Source of the DNA: JACDAN01 sp035697545
GTDB taxonomy: Bacteria; Actinomycetota; Thermoleophilia; Gaiellales; Gaiellaceae
Direction of reading: 5' to 3'
Assembly: GCA_035697545.1 (NCBI GenBank)
Contig: DASSCT010000066.1
Coordinates: forward strand, 1-13,892
Length of the DNA stretch: 13,892 bases
In this document: piece after piece, positions 1 through 6,365 of the stretch
Position numbering within the stretch: the first letter of the stretch is position 1
Layout: the number at the start of each line of letters is the position of its first letter
Notes under the pieces: model-generated
Seen by the model: only the letters and a program-made list of their open reading frames with translations
Told to the model about the DNA's origin: nothing
The model's database searches: none
Translations under genes and position numbers: made by a program

Positions 1-1008
1 GGTGTTCACCTCCCGGCCGCGGAACCGCTCGAGCTCGCGGCGGACGAGCGCGTTGTGCTGCTCGAGGAGCCCCTGCCACCGATGGTCCCCAAGCTCTGCG
101 GCGAGCTGGGTCGAGCCCACGATGTCCGTGAAGAGCACCGTAGCGAGGACGCGGTCGAGTGCCGGGTGAGGCCGGGCTCCGGTGAGGAACTCCTCGATCT
201 CGCCGAGGACAGCATCCTGGTCGCCCAGCCACGGCATGTGATCCACGCCGGGGAGCTCGACGACCTTGGCGCCCAGGATCCGCTCGCCGACGTCTCGACT
301 TTCGTCCGCGAGAGCCTCCTCGGCACGATGCAAGACCAGGGTCGGGACACGGATGGCCGGCAGCACCTCTCGAATGTCGATCTCGGCGCTCATCCGCATC
401 AGCGTGGTGGCCGCAGTGGGACTGGCCCCACGCGCCGCGGCGCGCGTATAAACCTGAACCTGTTCCTCATCGTCGGCGATCGAGGGCGCGAGCTGCCGGA
501 GAACACGGCGCACCACGTCGCTGCCCCAGCTCTCCGTGATCGTCCGCTTCTTCTTGATCAGTGCTTCGTCGCTCATCCCCAGCGGGTAGTCCGGCGCCTC
601 CCTGAACCTCGCGAAACCGCCGACCATCACCAGCGCCGTCGTTCGTTCGGGATACGTGGCGGCGAAGAGCGCGGCCATGGCGGCGCCCTCCGAATGGCCG
701 AGCACCGCGGCGCGCTCCGAGCCGACGGCATCCATCACGGCCCGCATGTCGTCCATGCGGGTCTCGAGCGTCGGCAGGTCGTCGAGCATCACGCGGTCTG
801 ACAGCCCGACGCCGCGTTTGTCGAACAGGATCAGGCGCGAGAAGCACGCGACCCGCTCGTAGAACCGCTTCAACTCCTCGATCTCCCAGCCCGGATCGAA
901 GCTCTGCACCCACCCGTGGACGAGGATGAGGTCGAGCGGCCCGTCACCCACGACCTGGTAGGCGATGTTGACGTCACCGCTGCGCGCGTAGCGCGTCTCG
1001 GGAGGCAT
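1..1008 (-). CDS. Alpha/beta hydrolase fused to class III adenylate/guanylate cyclase (C-terminus outside window)
   Basis: The frame stays open from an ATG at 1008 to the left edge, giving 336 residues. Residues 1-275 are an alpha/beta-hydrolase fold: the N-terminus reads ETRYARSGDVNIAYQ, typical of this fusion family, an HGW oxyanion segment is near 31, the nucleophile elbow GHSEG puts Ser106 in place, and GVDHMPW supplies His257. From about 287 a class III nucleotidyl cyclase domain begins with VLFTDIVGST, where Asp295 is the expected first metal ligand; the rest of the catalytic domain lies beyond the window. Such proteins probably couple sensing or hydrolysis of a small molecule to cyclic nucleotide production, but the substrate cannot be read. 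No Shine-Dalgarno sequence precedes the ATG; a TATCCT hexamer lies 7 nt upstream, so translation is probably leaderless. The start lies 12 bp from the divergent aldehyde dehydrogenase. Family assignment is firm; which cyclic nucleotide is made is unknown. Confidence 0.88.
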   Translation of the reverse strand, partial: MPPETRYARSGDVNIAYQVVGDGPLDLILVHGWVQSFDPGWEIEELKRFYERVACFSRLILFDKRGVGLSDRVMLDDLPTLETRMDDMRAVMDAVGSERAAVLGHSEGAAMAALFAATYPERTTALVMVGGFARFREAPDYPLGMSDEALIKKKRTITESWGSDVVRRVLRQLAPSIADDEEQVQVYTRAAARGASPTAATTLMRMSAEIDIREVLPAIRVPTLVLHRAEEALADESRDVGERILGAKVVELPGVDHMPWLGDQDAVLGEIEEFLTGARPHPALDRVLATVLFTDIVGSTQLAAELGDHRWQGLLEQHNALVRRELERFRGREVNT

Positions 1009-1021
1009 AGGCTTCAGGATA
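1008..1021. promoter_or_regulatory. Mirror-image divergent leaderless promoters between two ATG codons
   Basis: The two genes read away from ATG codons at 1008 (minus) and 1021 (plus). On the plus strand TAGGCT (1008-1013) is followed by 7 nt and then the ATG at 1021. On the minus strand TATCCT (1021 to 1016) is followed by 7 nt and then the ATG at 1008. Both fit the TANNNT -10 element of actinobacterial leaderless promoters. The first base of each hexamer is the base pair of the opposing start codon, so the two -10 sites nearly touch and polymerase could probably not open both at once. No convincing -35 was seen. Transcription start sites are inferred. Confidence 0.6.
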
Positions 1022-2451
1022 TGGCTGTCACGGCGACCGAGCGAAAGCTTCTCGTCGCGGGTGAGTGGGTCGAGACCGGCGAGTGGCAGGAGGTGCGCTC
1101 GCCCTACTCCGGCGAGGTCGTCGCCCGGGTGGCGAAGGCAGGTGCGGAAGAGACGCGCCGCGCGATCGACGCCGCTGAAGCCGCGATGGAGGCGCCGCTG
1201 CCCGCACACAAGCGCGCCGAGATCCTCGTCCGCGTCGCCGGCGCGCTCGGCCGCCGCCACGACGAGGTCGCCCGACTTATCTCGGACGAGGCCGGCAAGC
1301 CGCTGAAGGCCGCGAAGATCGAGGCGTCGCGGGCAATGTCGACCTATACGTTCGCCGCGGTGGAAGCGAGGAAGCTCGCCGGCGAGATCGTCCCGATGGA
1401 CGCGTCACAGGCCGGCGAGGGGAAGTTCGCATACACGCTCCGGAAACCCATCGGCGTTGTCGGGGCGATCAGCCCCTTCAACTTCCCGCTGAACCTCGTC
1501 GCGCACAAGATCGCGCCCGCGCTTGCCGCAGGTTGCGCCGTCGTGCTGAAGCCGGCCGGCCAGACGCCGTTGTCGGCGCTCCTCTTGGCCGAGCTCGAGA
1601 CCGAGGCGGGCCTGCCGCCCGGCTGGCTCAACGTCGTGGTCGGCCCTTCGTCGGACATCGGCGACGTGCTCGTTCAGGACGAGCGCGTGAAGGCGTTGAC
1701 CTTCACGGGCTCGAGCGCCGTCGGCTGGAAGCTGCGAGAGCGCGCGGCGCGCAAGCGCGTCAACCTCGAGCTCGGCAACTCGACGCCGATGATCGTCGAG
1801 GCCGACGCCGACGTCGAGGCAGCTGCCGCCGCGACCGCACAGCACGGATTCTCCTTCGCGGGTCAGAGCTGCATCTCGATCCAGCGCGTCTACGTCCAGC
1901 GCGGCGCCTTCGACGACTTCGTCCAGCAACTTGTTCCCAAGGTCGAGCAGCTCGTAGTCGGCGACCCCGCCGACGAGGACACGGACGTGGGCCCTGTGAT
2001 CGACGAGGATGCCCGGGACCGGATCCTTGAGTGGATCGACGAGGCTAGACGGTCCGGCGCCGAGATCCTCACGGGCGGGGAGCTCGAGGGAGAGCTCATC
2101 CGGCCGACCGTGATCGCGAACGCGGGCCCGGAGCTGAAGGTTTCCTGCGAAGAGGTCTTCGGCCCTGTCGTGACGGTCAATCCTTACGAGACGCTCGACG
2201 AGGCCCTGGCACTCGCCAACGGGACGAAGTACGGCCTCCAGGCCGGGATCTTCACGACGAACCTCGACAACGCGCTTCGCGCGGCGGAGGGGCTCGATTT
2301 CGGGGGCGTCACGGTCAACGAGGCGCCGACGTTCCGCGCGGATCAGATGCCGTACGGCGGCGTCAAGGAGTCAGGCAACACGCGCGAAGGCCCTGCGTAC
2401 GCCGTGCGGGAGCTGACCGAGCAGCACCTGGTCATCGTCAACCGGCCGTAG
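1021..2451 (+). CDS. NAD(P)-dependent aldehyde dehydrogenase
   Basis: A 476-residue ALDH-superfamily enzyme of normal length, oxidising an aldehyde to the acid in the cytosol. The oxyanion Asn is in SPFNFP (Asn154), the general-base Glu in LELGN (Glu250), the catalytic Cys in GQSCIS (Cys284), and the cofactor-side EEVFGP motif is at 377-382. The GQSCIS form and overall sequence resemble the lactaldehyde/glyceraldehyde-type or succinate-semialdehyde-like groups; the substrate is not predictable. Asn253-Ser254 stands where many ALDHs have a second Gly after LELG. The ATG at 1021 is preferred over an in-frame ATG at 916, which would run through the divergent gene's coding region, because family homology begins with the short KLLVAGEW strand and TAGGCT lies 7 nt upstream. 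No Shine-Dalgarno sequence is visible. The TAG stop shares its last base with a two-hairpin repeat. Confidence 0.93.
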   Translation: MAVTATERKLLVAGEWVETGEWQEVRSPYSGEVVARVAKAGAEETRRAIDAAEAAMEAPLPAHKRAEILVRVAGALGRRHDEVARLISDEAGKPLKAAKIEASRAMSTYTFAAVEARKLAGEIVPMDASQAGEGKFAYTLRKPIGVVGAISPFNFPLNLVAHKIAPALAAGCAVVLKPAGQTPLSALLLAELETEAGLPPGWLNVVVGPSSDIGDVLVQDERVKALTFTGSSAVGWKLRERAARKRVNLELGNSTPMIVEADADVEAAAAATAQHGFSFAGQSCISIQRVYVQRGAFDDFVQQLVPKVEQLVVGDPADEDTDVGPVIDEDARDRILEWIDEARRSGAEILTGGELEGELIRPTVIANAGPELKVSCEEVFGPVVTVNPYETLDEALALANGTKYGLQAGIFTTNLDNALRAAEGLDFGGVTVNEAPTFRADQMPYGGVKESGNTREGPAYAVRELTEQHLVIVNRP

Positions 2452-2507
2452 GCGCCGACTTGGCGGCGCCGACCAGAGGAGGTCGTACCAGCTTTGCTGG
2501 TGCGACC
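2451..2507 (+). repeat. Two-hairpin structured repeat, copy A
   Basis: Hairpin 1 (2451-2470) has the 7-bp arms GGCGCCG and CGGCGCC around a 6-nt loop. GACCAG and AGGA follow, then hairpin 2 (2481-2507), a 12-bp stem with one G-T pair and a TTT loop. The element begins on the last base of the aldehyde dehydrogenase stop codon. A second copy on the minus strand at 11366-11421 is identical over the first 26 nt. Hairpin 2 differs there by two compensatory base-pair changes and one loop base. No T tract follows, so this is not a classical intrinsic terminator. A 3'-end structure, Rho-linked terminator or dispersed REP-like family are the main readings. It is listed as a repeat because only repetition and pairing are shown. 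Confidence 0.8.
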
Positions 2508-2512
2508 GTTCA

Positions 2513-2537
2513 GGCCCGCAGGGCCGTCAGCTAGATT
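2513..2537 (+). promoter_or_regulatory. Small hairpin and -10-like TAGATT before the zinc-ribbon operon
   Basis: GGCCC (2513-2517) and GGGCC (2521-2525) form a 5-bp inverted repeat around GCA. TAGATT at 2532-2537 matches TANNNT and ends 9 nt before the ATG at 2547. There is no Shine-Dalgarno sequence in between, so a leaderless or nearly leaderless mRNA is likely. The match is short and could be chance. Confidence 0.4.
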
Positions 2538-2546
2538 CGGTCCTCG

Positions 2547-3050
2547 ATGGCAGGCTGGGGGCCATTTCGCCGGGCTGAGTCGGCCGGCGCCGCGCCGCGG
2601 CGCACGACGAGCCCAAAAGCGCTCAAGCGGGAGCGCCGCCTGCTGCTGCGCGAGCGTGAAGAGCGCATTCGCGATCTGGGTGGGCTCGTCTTCGAGATGT
2701 TCCGCCGCGACCGTTTTCGCGTCGAGCTCGTGACCGAGCGCTGTGCCGAGCTCGTGGCGCTCGAGGAGCGGCTCGACGAGCTGGCCGCACTGCTCTCGAG
2801 CGCCGGCGGCGGCCACTCCGCTGCACGGTGTGAGTGCGGCGCGCCCATCACGTGGGGCACCCACTTCTGCGCCAACTGCGGTCGCCCGGTCGGGCCGCGG
2901 CCCGTGGTCTCCTGCGCGCGCTGCGGGTCTCCGCTTCCGGCGAACGTGCAGTTCTGTGGCCACTGCGGAAGCGCCGTGGAGGCCGGCCCACCCGAGCTGC
3001 CTGCCGACACGCAGCCCGAGCCGGCCCCGAAAGAGCCCGCGGAGGCCTAG
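2547..3050 (+). CDS. Double zinc-ribbon protein with N-terminal helical region
   Basis: A 167-residue protein of unknown function. Residues 22-85 are rich in Arg, Glu and Leu and look like a long amphipathic helix or coiled coil. Two zinc-ribbon units follow: Cys95/Cys97 with Cys108/Cys111, and Cys123/Cys126 with Cys137/Cys140. The first unit has CxC where CxxC is usual. The C-terminal 25 residues are Pro- and Glu-rich and probably disordered. No signal peptide or membrane segment is visible, so it is probably cytosolic. Its TAG stop is followed directly by the next ATG, and that gene also begins with a zinc ribbon, so the two products are probably made together and may interact. Zinc ribbons of this sort often mediate protein or nucleic-acid contacts; nothing here chooses between them. 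Confidence 0.82.
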   Translation: MAGWGPFRRAESAGAAPRRTTSPKALKRERRLLLREREERIRDLGGLVFEMFRRDRFRVELVTERCAELVALEERLDELAALLSSAGGGHSAARCECGAPITWGTHFCANCGRPVGPRPVVSCARCGSPLPANVQFCGHCGSAVEAGPPELPADTQPEPAPKEPAEA

Positions 3051-3728
3051 ATGGCTGGCGGGTCGGAAGCGCGCTGCCCCCGCTGCGGCAGCCCCGTCGA
3101 CCGCATGCAGGAGTACTGCGTCGAGTGCGGGCTCCGCCTCCACCCGCCCGGGGTGGTTCCCGCGCTCGCGGAGGGCTGGCGCCGCCGGCTGAGCTGGTAC
3201 CCGGGCGACTGGATCTGGCCCTCGCTTCTCGCGCTTCTCATCGCCGCGATCGCAGCTGCAGGCGCGATCATCTGGACGCGAGACGCTCGTAGCGCACCCA
3301 GCGAGACGCTCGTGGGCGACACGTCTCCGCTTCCGACCACGGTGGTGACGACTCCGCCGACGACCGCGGCCGGACCGACGGTCCCGACGCAGACGACCAA
3401 GACTGGAGCGACGACAACGACGAAGCGCGGCCCGCACAAGCTGATCGAGTGGCCGCGGTCGAGGAGCGGCTGGACGCTCGTCCTGGCTTCCCTGCCGATC
3501 TCCAGCGGCCGCCAGGCCGCCGTCGCGAAGGCGAGGCAGGCCCTCGACGCCGACCTAGCGGAAGTCGGCGTGATCGATTCCGCGCGCTACTCGAGCCTGC
3601 ATCCCGGCTATTACGTCGTCTTCAGCGGCGTCTACAACTCGCTCGGCGAGGCTCAGGACAAAATCTCGAACGCTGCCGACGCAGGCTACGAAAACGCCTA
3701 CGCGCGGCGCATTACCCCGGCGCGCTAG
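3051..3728 (+). CDS. Zinc-ribbon membrane protein with C-terminal SPOR-like domain
   Basis: A 225-residue protein with this order: a zinc ribbon (Cys9, Cys12, Cys23, Cys26), a basic stretch, one membrane helix at about 54-75, a Thr/Pro-rich linker at 86-125, and a SPOR-like domain at about 139-222 (GWTLVLASLPISS through AYARRI, with GYYVVFSGVY as the core strand). The expected topology is an N-terminal ribbon in the cytosol and an extracytoplasmic SPOR domain, which in characterised proteins binds denuded septal peptidoglycan glycan. A role at the cell wall or division site is therefore plausible, with the ribbon as an internal partner-binding module. GGAGG at 3041-3045 lies 5 nt before the ATG, which follows the upstream stop directly (TAGATG). 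It converges on the next gene with only 5 nt between stops. SPOR assignment rests on pattern, not a profile score. Confidence 0.82.
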   Translation: MAGGSEARCPRCGSPVDRMQEYCVECGLRLHPPGVVPALAEGWRRRLSWYPGDWIWPSLLALLIAAIAAAGAIIWTRDARSAPSETLVGDTSPLPTTVVTTPPTTAAGPTVPTQTTKTGATTTTKRGPHKLIEWPRSRSGWTLVLASLPISSGRQAAVAKARQALDADLAEVGVIDSARYSSLHPGYYVVFSGVYNSLGEAQDKISNAADAGYENAYARRITPAR

Positions 3729-3733
3729 ACCCG

Positions 3734-4180
3734 CTAGGCGGCGGCGGCCGTTTCCAGGTGCTGGTGCGACGGGCAGTAGTCGCGGTCGGGGAGCGGCGTG
3801 CGCTGGCACGGCTTGCCCTTCCGCGTCGTCGCGCGGCAGCGCGGCGCACCGCCGTCGAACGCTCCGGCCTCGATCTGCTCTGAGATGAACGCGACCGCAG
3901 CGCCTACGCCTTCCTCGACGACCCAGGCGACCTGCGCCTGAGCTGCGATCGGGAAGTAGCGGCGGATGTCCTGGAACAGCGCTCGATCCGGCCGCGAGAA
4001 GTACATGGGATCCCTCGCGAGGCGCTCCATCGTGTCCTCACACGCCGCCAGCACGGCACGCCGGTAGTCGGCCTGCGTGTCGGCGGGAACGTATGGGTCG
4101 ACGAGATCCTTGATCGAGCGGTAAATCGCTCGTGAGTACTGATACATACGGTTCTGAATTACAAGCTTTTGCGCGTCCAT
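3734..4180 (-). CDS. Small helical protein with C-terminal Cys3His zinc-knuckle-like motif
   Basis: A 148-residue protein of unknown function, or 137 residues if Met12 (ATG at 4147) is the true start. Residues 12-105 look helical, with conserved-looking blocks YSRAIYRSIKDLVDPY and ALFQDIRRYFP. The C-terminus carries CRATTRKGKPC followed by YCPSH, giving Cys115, Cys125, Cys136 and His139. This resembles the small RC-x-TTKKG-x-PC...YC-x-x-H module (DUF5763-like) found in many bacterial and phage proteins and is probably a zinc site. No signal peptide or membrane segment is seen. GAGGAG lies 13 nt before the 4180 ATG, which is too far to be convincing. TGTAAT (4158-4163) ends 10 nt before the 4147 ATG, which favours the shorter form. 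It is transcribed divergently from the PafBC-like regulator. Confidence 0.72.
   Translation of the reverse strand: MDAQKLVIQNRMYQYSRAIYRSIKDLVDPYVPADTQADYRRAVLAACEDTMERLARDPMYFSRPDRALFQDIRRYFPIAAQAQVAWVVEEGVGAAVAFISEQIEAGAFDGGAPRCRATTRKGKPCQRTPLPDRDYCPSHQHLETAAAA
4158..4163 (-). promoter_or_regulatory. -10-like TGTAAT
   Basis: On the minus strand TGTAAT differs from TATAAT at one base and ends 10 nt before an in-frame ATG at 4147. If used, it would make Met12 the first codon of the small Cys3His protein. The support is positional only. Confidence 0.3.
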
Positions 4181-4352
4181 TTGTAAGTAGCAGCTCCTCG
4201 ATTAAGCGCTGGCAAAGCTCTGTTAAGCGCGCATTAACAGCTTTTCCACACCCCGCTGGGGAGGGAGCATAACGCTTCCCGGCCCCTGTCACAAAGTCCC
4301 TCGAAGTTGCCGAAGACGGCAACGATTCGCAATTCGACAGAATAGGCCGGCC
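4181..4352. other. Divergent intergenic region with two inverted repeats
   Basis: The 172 bp between the small Cys3His gene and the PafBC-like gene are visibly more A+T-rich than their surroundings, mainly at 4181-4250. An imperfect inverted repeat spans 4214-4244: TGTTAA and TTAACA around GCGCGCA, extended outward past a 2-nt bulge and ending in TTTT on the plus strand. A perfect 18-bp dyad lies at 4306-4323 (GTTGCCG, AAGA, CGGCAAC). TGTCACA occurs at 4287-4293 and again at 4354-4360. CAGAAT at 4338-4343 is a possible -10 for the regulator, ending 9 nt before its TTG. No small ORF of interest was found. Confidence 0.55.
4306..4323. promoter_or_regulatory. Perfect dyad, possible operator of the PafBC-like gene
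   Basis: GTTGCCG (4306-4312), AAGA and CGGCAAC (4317-4323) form a perfect 7-bp inverted repeat. It ends 14 bp before the CAGAAT candidate -10 (4338-4343), roughly where a -35 would sit, and 29 bp before the TTG start. The position suits a repressor or autoregulatory site, but no binding factor can be named. It could equally be a short RNA hairpin. Confidence 0.4.
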
Positions 4353-6365
4353 TTGTCACACGACACCGACAAGCTCATCCGGCAGCTTTCGCTCGTCGCG
4401 TTCCTGATGGCGGAGCGGCGCGCGCTGACCGCCCGAGACGTGAAGGGCAACGTCGAGGGCTATCAGGAGATGTCCGACGAGGCCTTCGCGCGGCGCTTCT
4501 ACTCCGACCGCTCGGAGCTGATCGCGCTCGGCGTGCCGCTCGACTCCCACCGCGACGAGTTCACGGGCGAAGAGCTCTATACGCTCCGCTCCGAGCGCTA
4601 CTTCCTGCCCCCGCTCGAGCTCTCCGACGAGGAGCTCGCGGCGCTCCAGACCTGCCTCTACATGCTCGAGGGCAACTTCGCCTACGCAGAGCCACTGCGG
4701 CTCGCGCTGCAGAACCTCGCGCTCGGTCGCTCCGGTTTCGACGAAGCGCCGAGCGGGACCGCGGACCGCGTCGAGATCCACGACATCGACTACTCGCCGG
4801 AGACCCCGGGTCGGCTGGCCAAGCTTGAGAGCGCGATCTCCAAGCAGCGGACGGTCAAGTTCCGCTACCGGTCGATGGCACGCGACGAAGAGAGCGAGCG
4901 GACGATCGACCCGTACGCGCTGCTGCTCGATCGCGGCCGCTGGTACGTGATCGGACGGGACCACGACCGCGAAGCCGAGCGCACCTTCCGGGTCTCGCGC
5001 ATCCAGGGCGACCTTCGCCTGGCCACACGACGCGAACGCGATTTCCGCCTTCCGGCGGAGTTCGACATCGAGGCGTTCCGCGGTCGCCCGGACTGGCAGT
5101 TCGGCGAGCCCGTCGGCGAGGCACGGATGGAGGTGGCCGGCGACGTTGCCTGGTGGGTCGAGCGCGTGTACGGACGCGCCGGGCGGCTCGAGGACGGCGT
5201 CTTCGTCACCGACTACGCGAGCCTCGAGGCCCTCGCGCGCTGGATCCTCCGCCAGGAGGGACGGGCCGTGCCCCAGTCGCCGCCGGAGCTCCGGAGAATC
5301 GTGAAGGGCGCGCTCCAGCTCACTCGCGAGCGGCACGAGGGCGATCCACCCAAGCTTGCGCGCGAGGTCGCGCGCGAGGAGCTGGACAGGACGGAGCGCC
5401 CGGGATCGCCCGTCGCGCCGGAGCGTTTCGGCGTCCTCCAGGCGCTACTCGCCTATCTCCTCGACCGCTGCGGCGAGAATGCCTCGGCAGAGATTCCCGC
5501 GGCCGAGCTCGTGGAGCGCTTCCACATCCCGAGTGAGTCGCTGCAAGAGCACCTTTCCCTGCTCAACCTCGTCAACTTCGGCGGCGGCTGCTACGCGGTC
5601 TACGCGGAGCTGCGCGGCGACAACGTGCACGTCGACAAGGAGCTCTTCGGCGACACCTTCCGCGCGTCGCCCAGGCTGACCCCGCTGGAGGCGCGTGCGA
5701 TCCGCCTCGCCCTGGAGTTCGTGGGGCCGATGATCGCCGCCGATGCCCACACGCCGCTGGAGCGTGTGCGCCGGAAACTCGAGGAAACCTTCGGCGAGTT
5801 CGAGCTCGCCCAGACACCCGAGCCCGACGTCCCGCGGGTCGAGGAGGATCTCGTCTCGATCTTCAGCGACGCCATCCGCAACCGGAAGCTCGTCGAGATC
5901 GAGTACCTCAAGGAGGGCGAGAAGCAGCCGACGACCCGGGTCGTCGAGCCGTACCAGCTGGAGCGGGAGCTTCCGTACTGGTACCTCCACGCCTTCGACC
6001 GCGGGAACGACGCGTCACGAAGTTTCCGGCTCGACAGGATCCGGAGCGCCAAGAAGCTCCGCGAGCGCTTCGAGCGGCGGCCCGAGTTCGATCCCCAGCG
6101 GTTCGGCGGGACGCAGACGGCGCGGATCTGGTACTCGCCGGAGATCGCGCGCTGGGAGGTCGAGCGGGGCGCGACGCCGCTCGCCGACGGTTCCGCGGTG
6201 CGTGAGCTCCCAGCGGGCGAGGAATGGCTCGTCGGCGAGATCCTCTCCTACCGCGGAGAGGCCGTCGTGCTCGAGCCGGACGCGATGCGCAAGCGGATCG
6301 CGACGCGCGCGAAGGAGCTCGCCCGCGAGCTCAACGTCTCCCGCGTCGCTGCGCCCGCCGGCTAA
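4353..6365 (+). CDS. pafBC: PafB-PafC fused WYL-domain transcriptional regulator
   Basis: A 670-residue natural fusion of two homologous halves. The first has a DNA-binding N-terminus (DTDKLIRQLSLVAFLMAERR, then an ARRFYSDRSEL segment), a linker, and a WYL domain with W197-Y198-V199. The second half starts near 350 (RFGVLQALLAYLLDRCG), and its WYL domain reads PYWYL (W543-Y544-L545). The C-terminal WCX-type extension follows. In Mycobacterium and Arthrobacter PafBC activates a RecA/LexA-independent DNA-damage response; that role is inferred here by homology. The start is TTG at 4353 because the conserved N-terminus begins immediately after it; the next ATG (4408) would remove that helix. No proteasome-accessory genes (pafA, prcAB) lie next to it in this window. 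Its stop overlaps that of the convergent histidine kinase gene. Confidence 0.88.
   Translation: MSHDTDKLIRQLSLVAFLMAERRALTARDVKGNVEGYQEMSDEAFARRFYSDRSELIALGVPLDSHRDEFTGEELYTLRSERYFLPPLELSDEELAALQTCLYMLEGNFAYAEPLRLALQNLALGRSGFDEAPSGTADRVEIHDIDYSPETPGRLAKLESAISKQRTVKFRYRSMARDEESERTIDPYALLLDRGRWYVIGRDHDREAERTFRVSRIQGDLRLATRRERDFRLPAEFDIEAFRGRPDWQFGEPVGEARMEVAGDVAWWVERVYGRAGRLEDGVFVTDYASLEALARWILRQEGRAVPQSPPELRRIVKGALQLTRERHEGDPPKLAREVAREELDRTERPGSPVAPERFGVLQALLAYLLDRCGENASAEIPAAELVERFHIPSESLQEHLSLLNLVNFGGGCYAVYAELRGDNVHVDKELFGDTFRASPRLTPLEARAIRLALEFVGPMIAADAHTPLERVRRKLEETFGEFELAQTPEPDVPRVEEDLVSIFSDAIRNRKLVEIEYLKEGEKQPTTRVVEPYQLERELPYWYLHAFDRGNDASRSFRLDRIRSAKKLRERFERRPEFDPQRFGGTQTARIWYSPEIARWEVERGATPLADGSAVRELPAGEEWLVGEILSYRGEAVVLEPDAMRKRIATRAKELARELNVSRVAAPAG

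Noticed and set aside
55..801. A 248-codon plus-strand open frame at the left end
   Set aside because: It is antisense to the hydrolase-cyclase, whose motifs run unbroken from 1008 to the edge.
2451..2507. Classical Rho-independent terminator
   Set aside because: The hairpins are strong but no T tract follows on either strand in either copy.
4353..4378. Mycobacterial-type PafBC-dependent promoter motif at TTGTCA
   Set aside because: TTGTCA coincides with the start codon itself and is not followed by the rest of the motif or by TANNNT at the required spacing.
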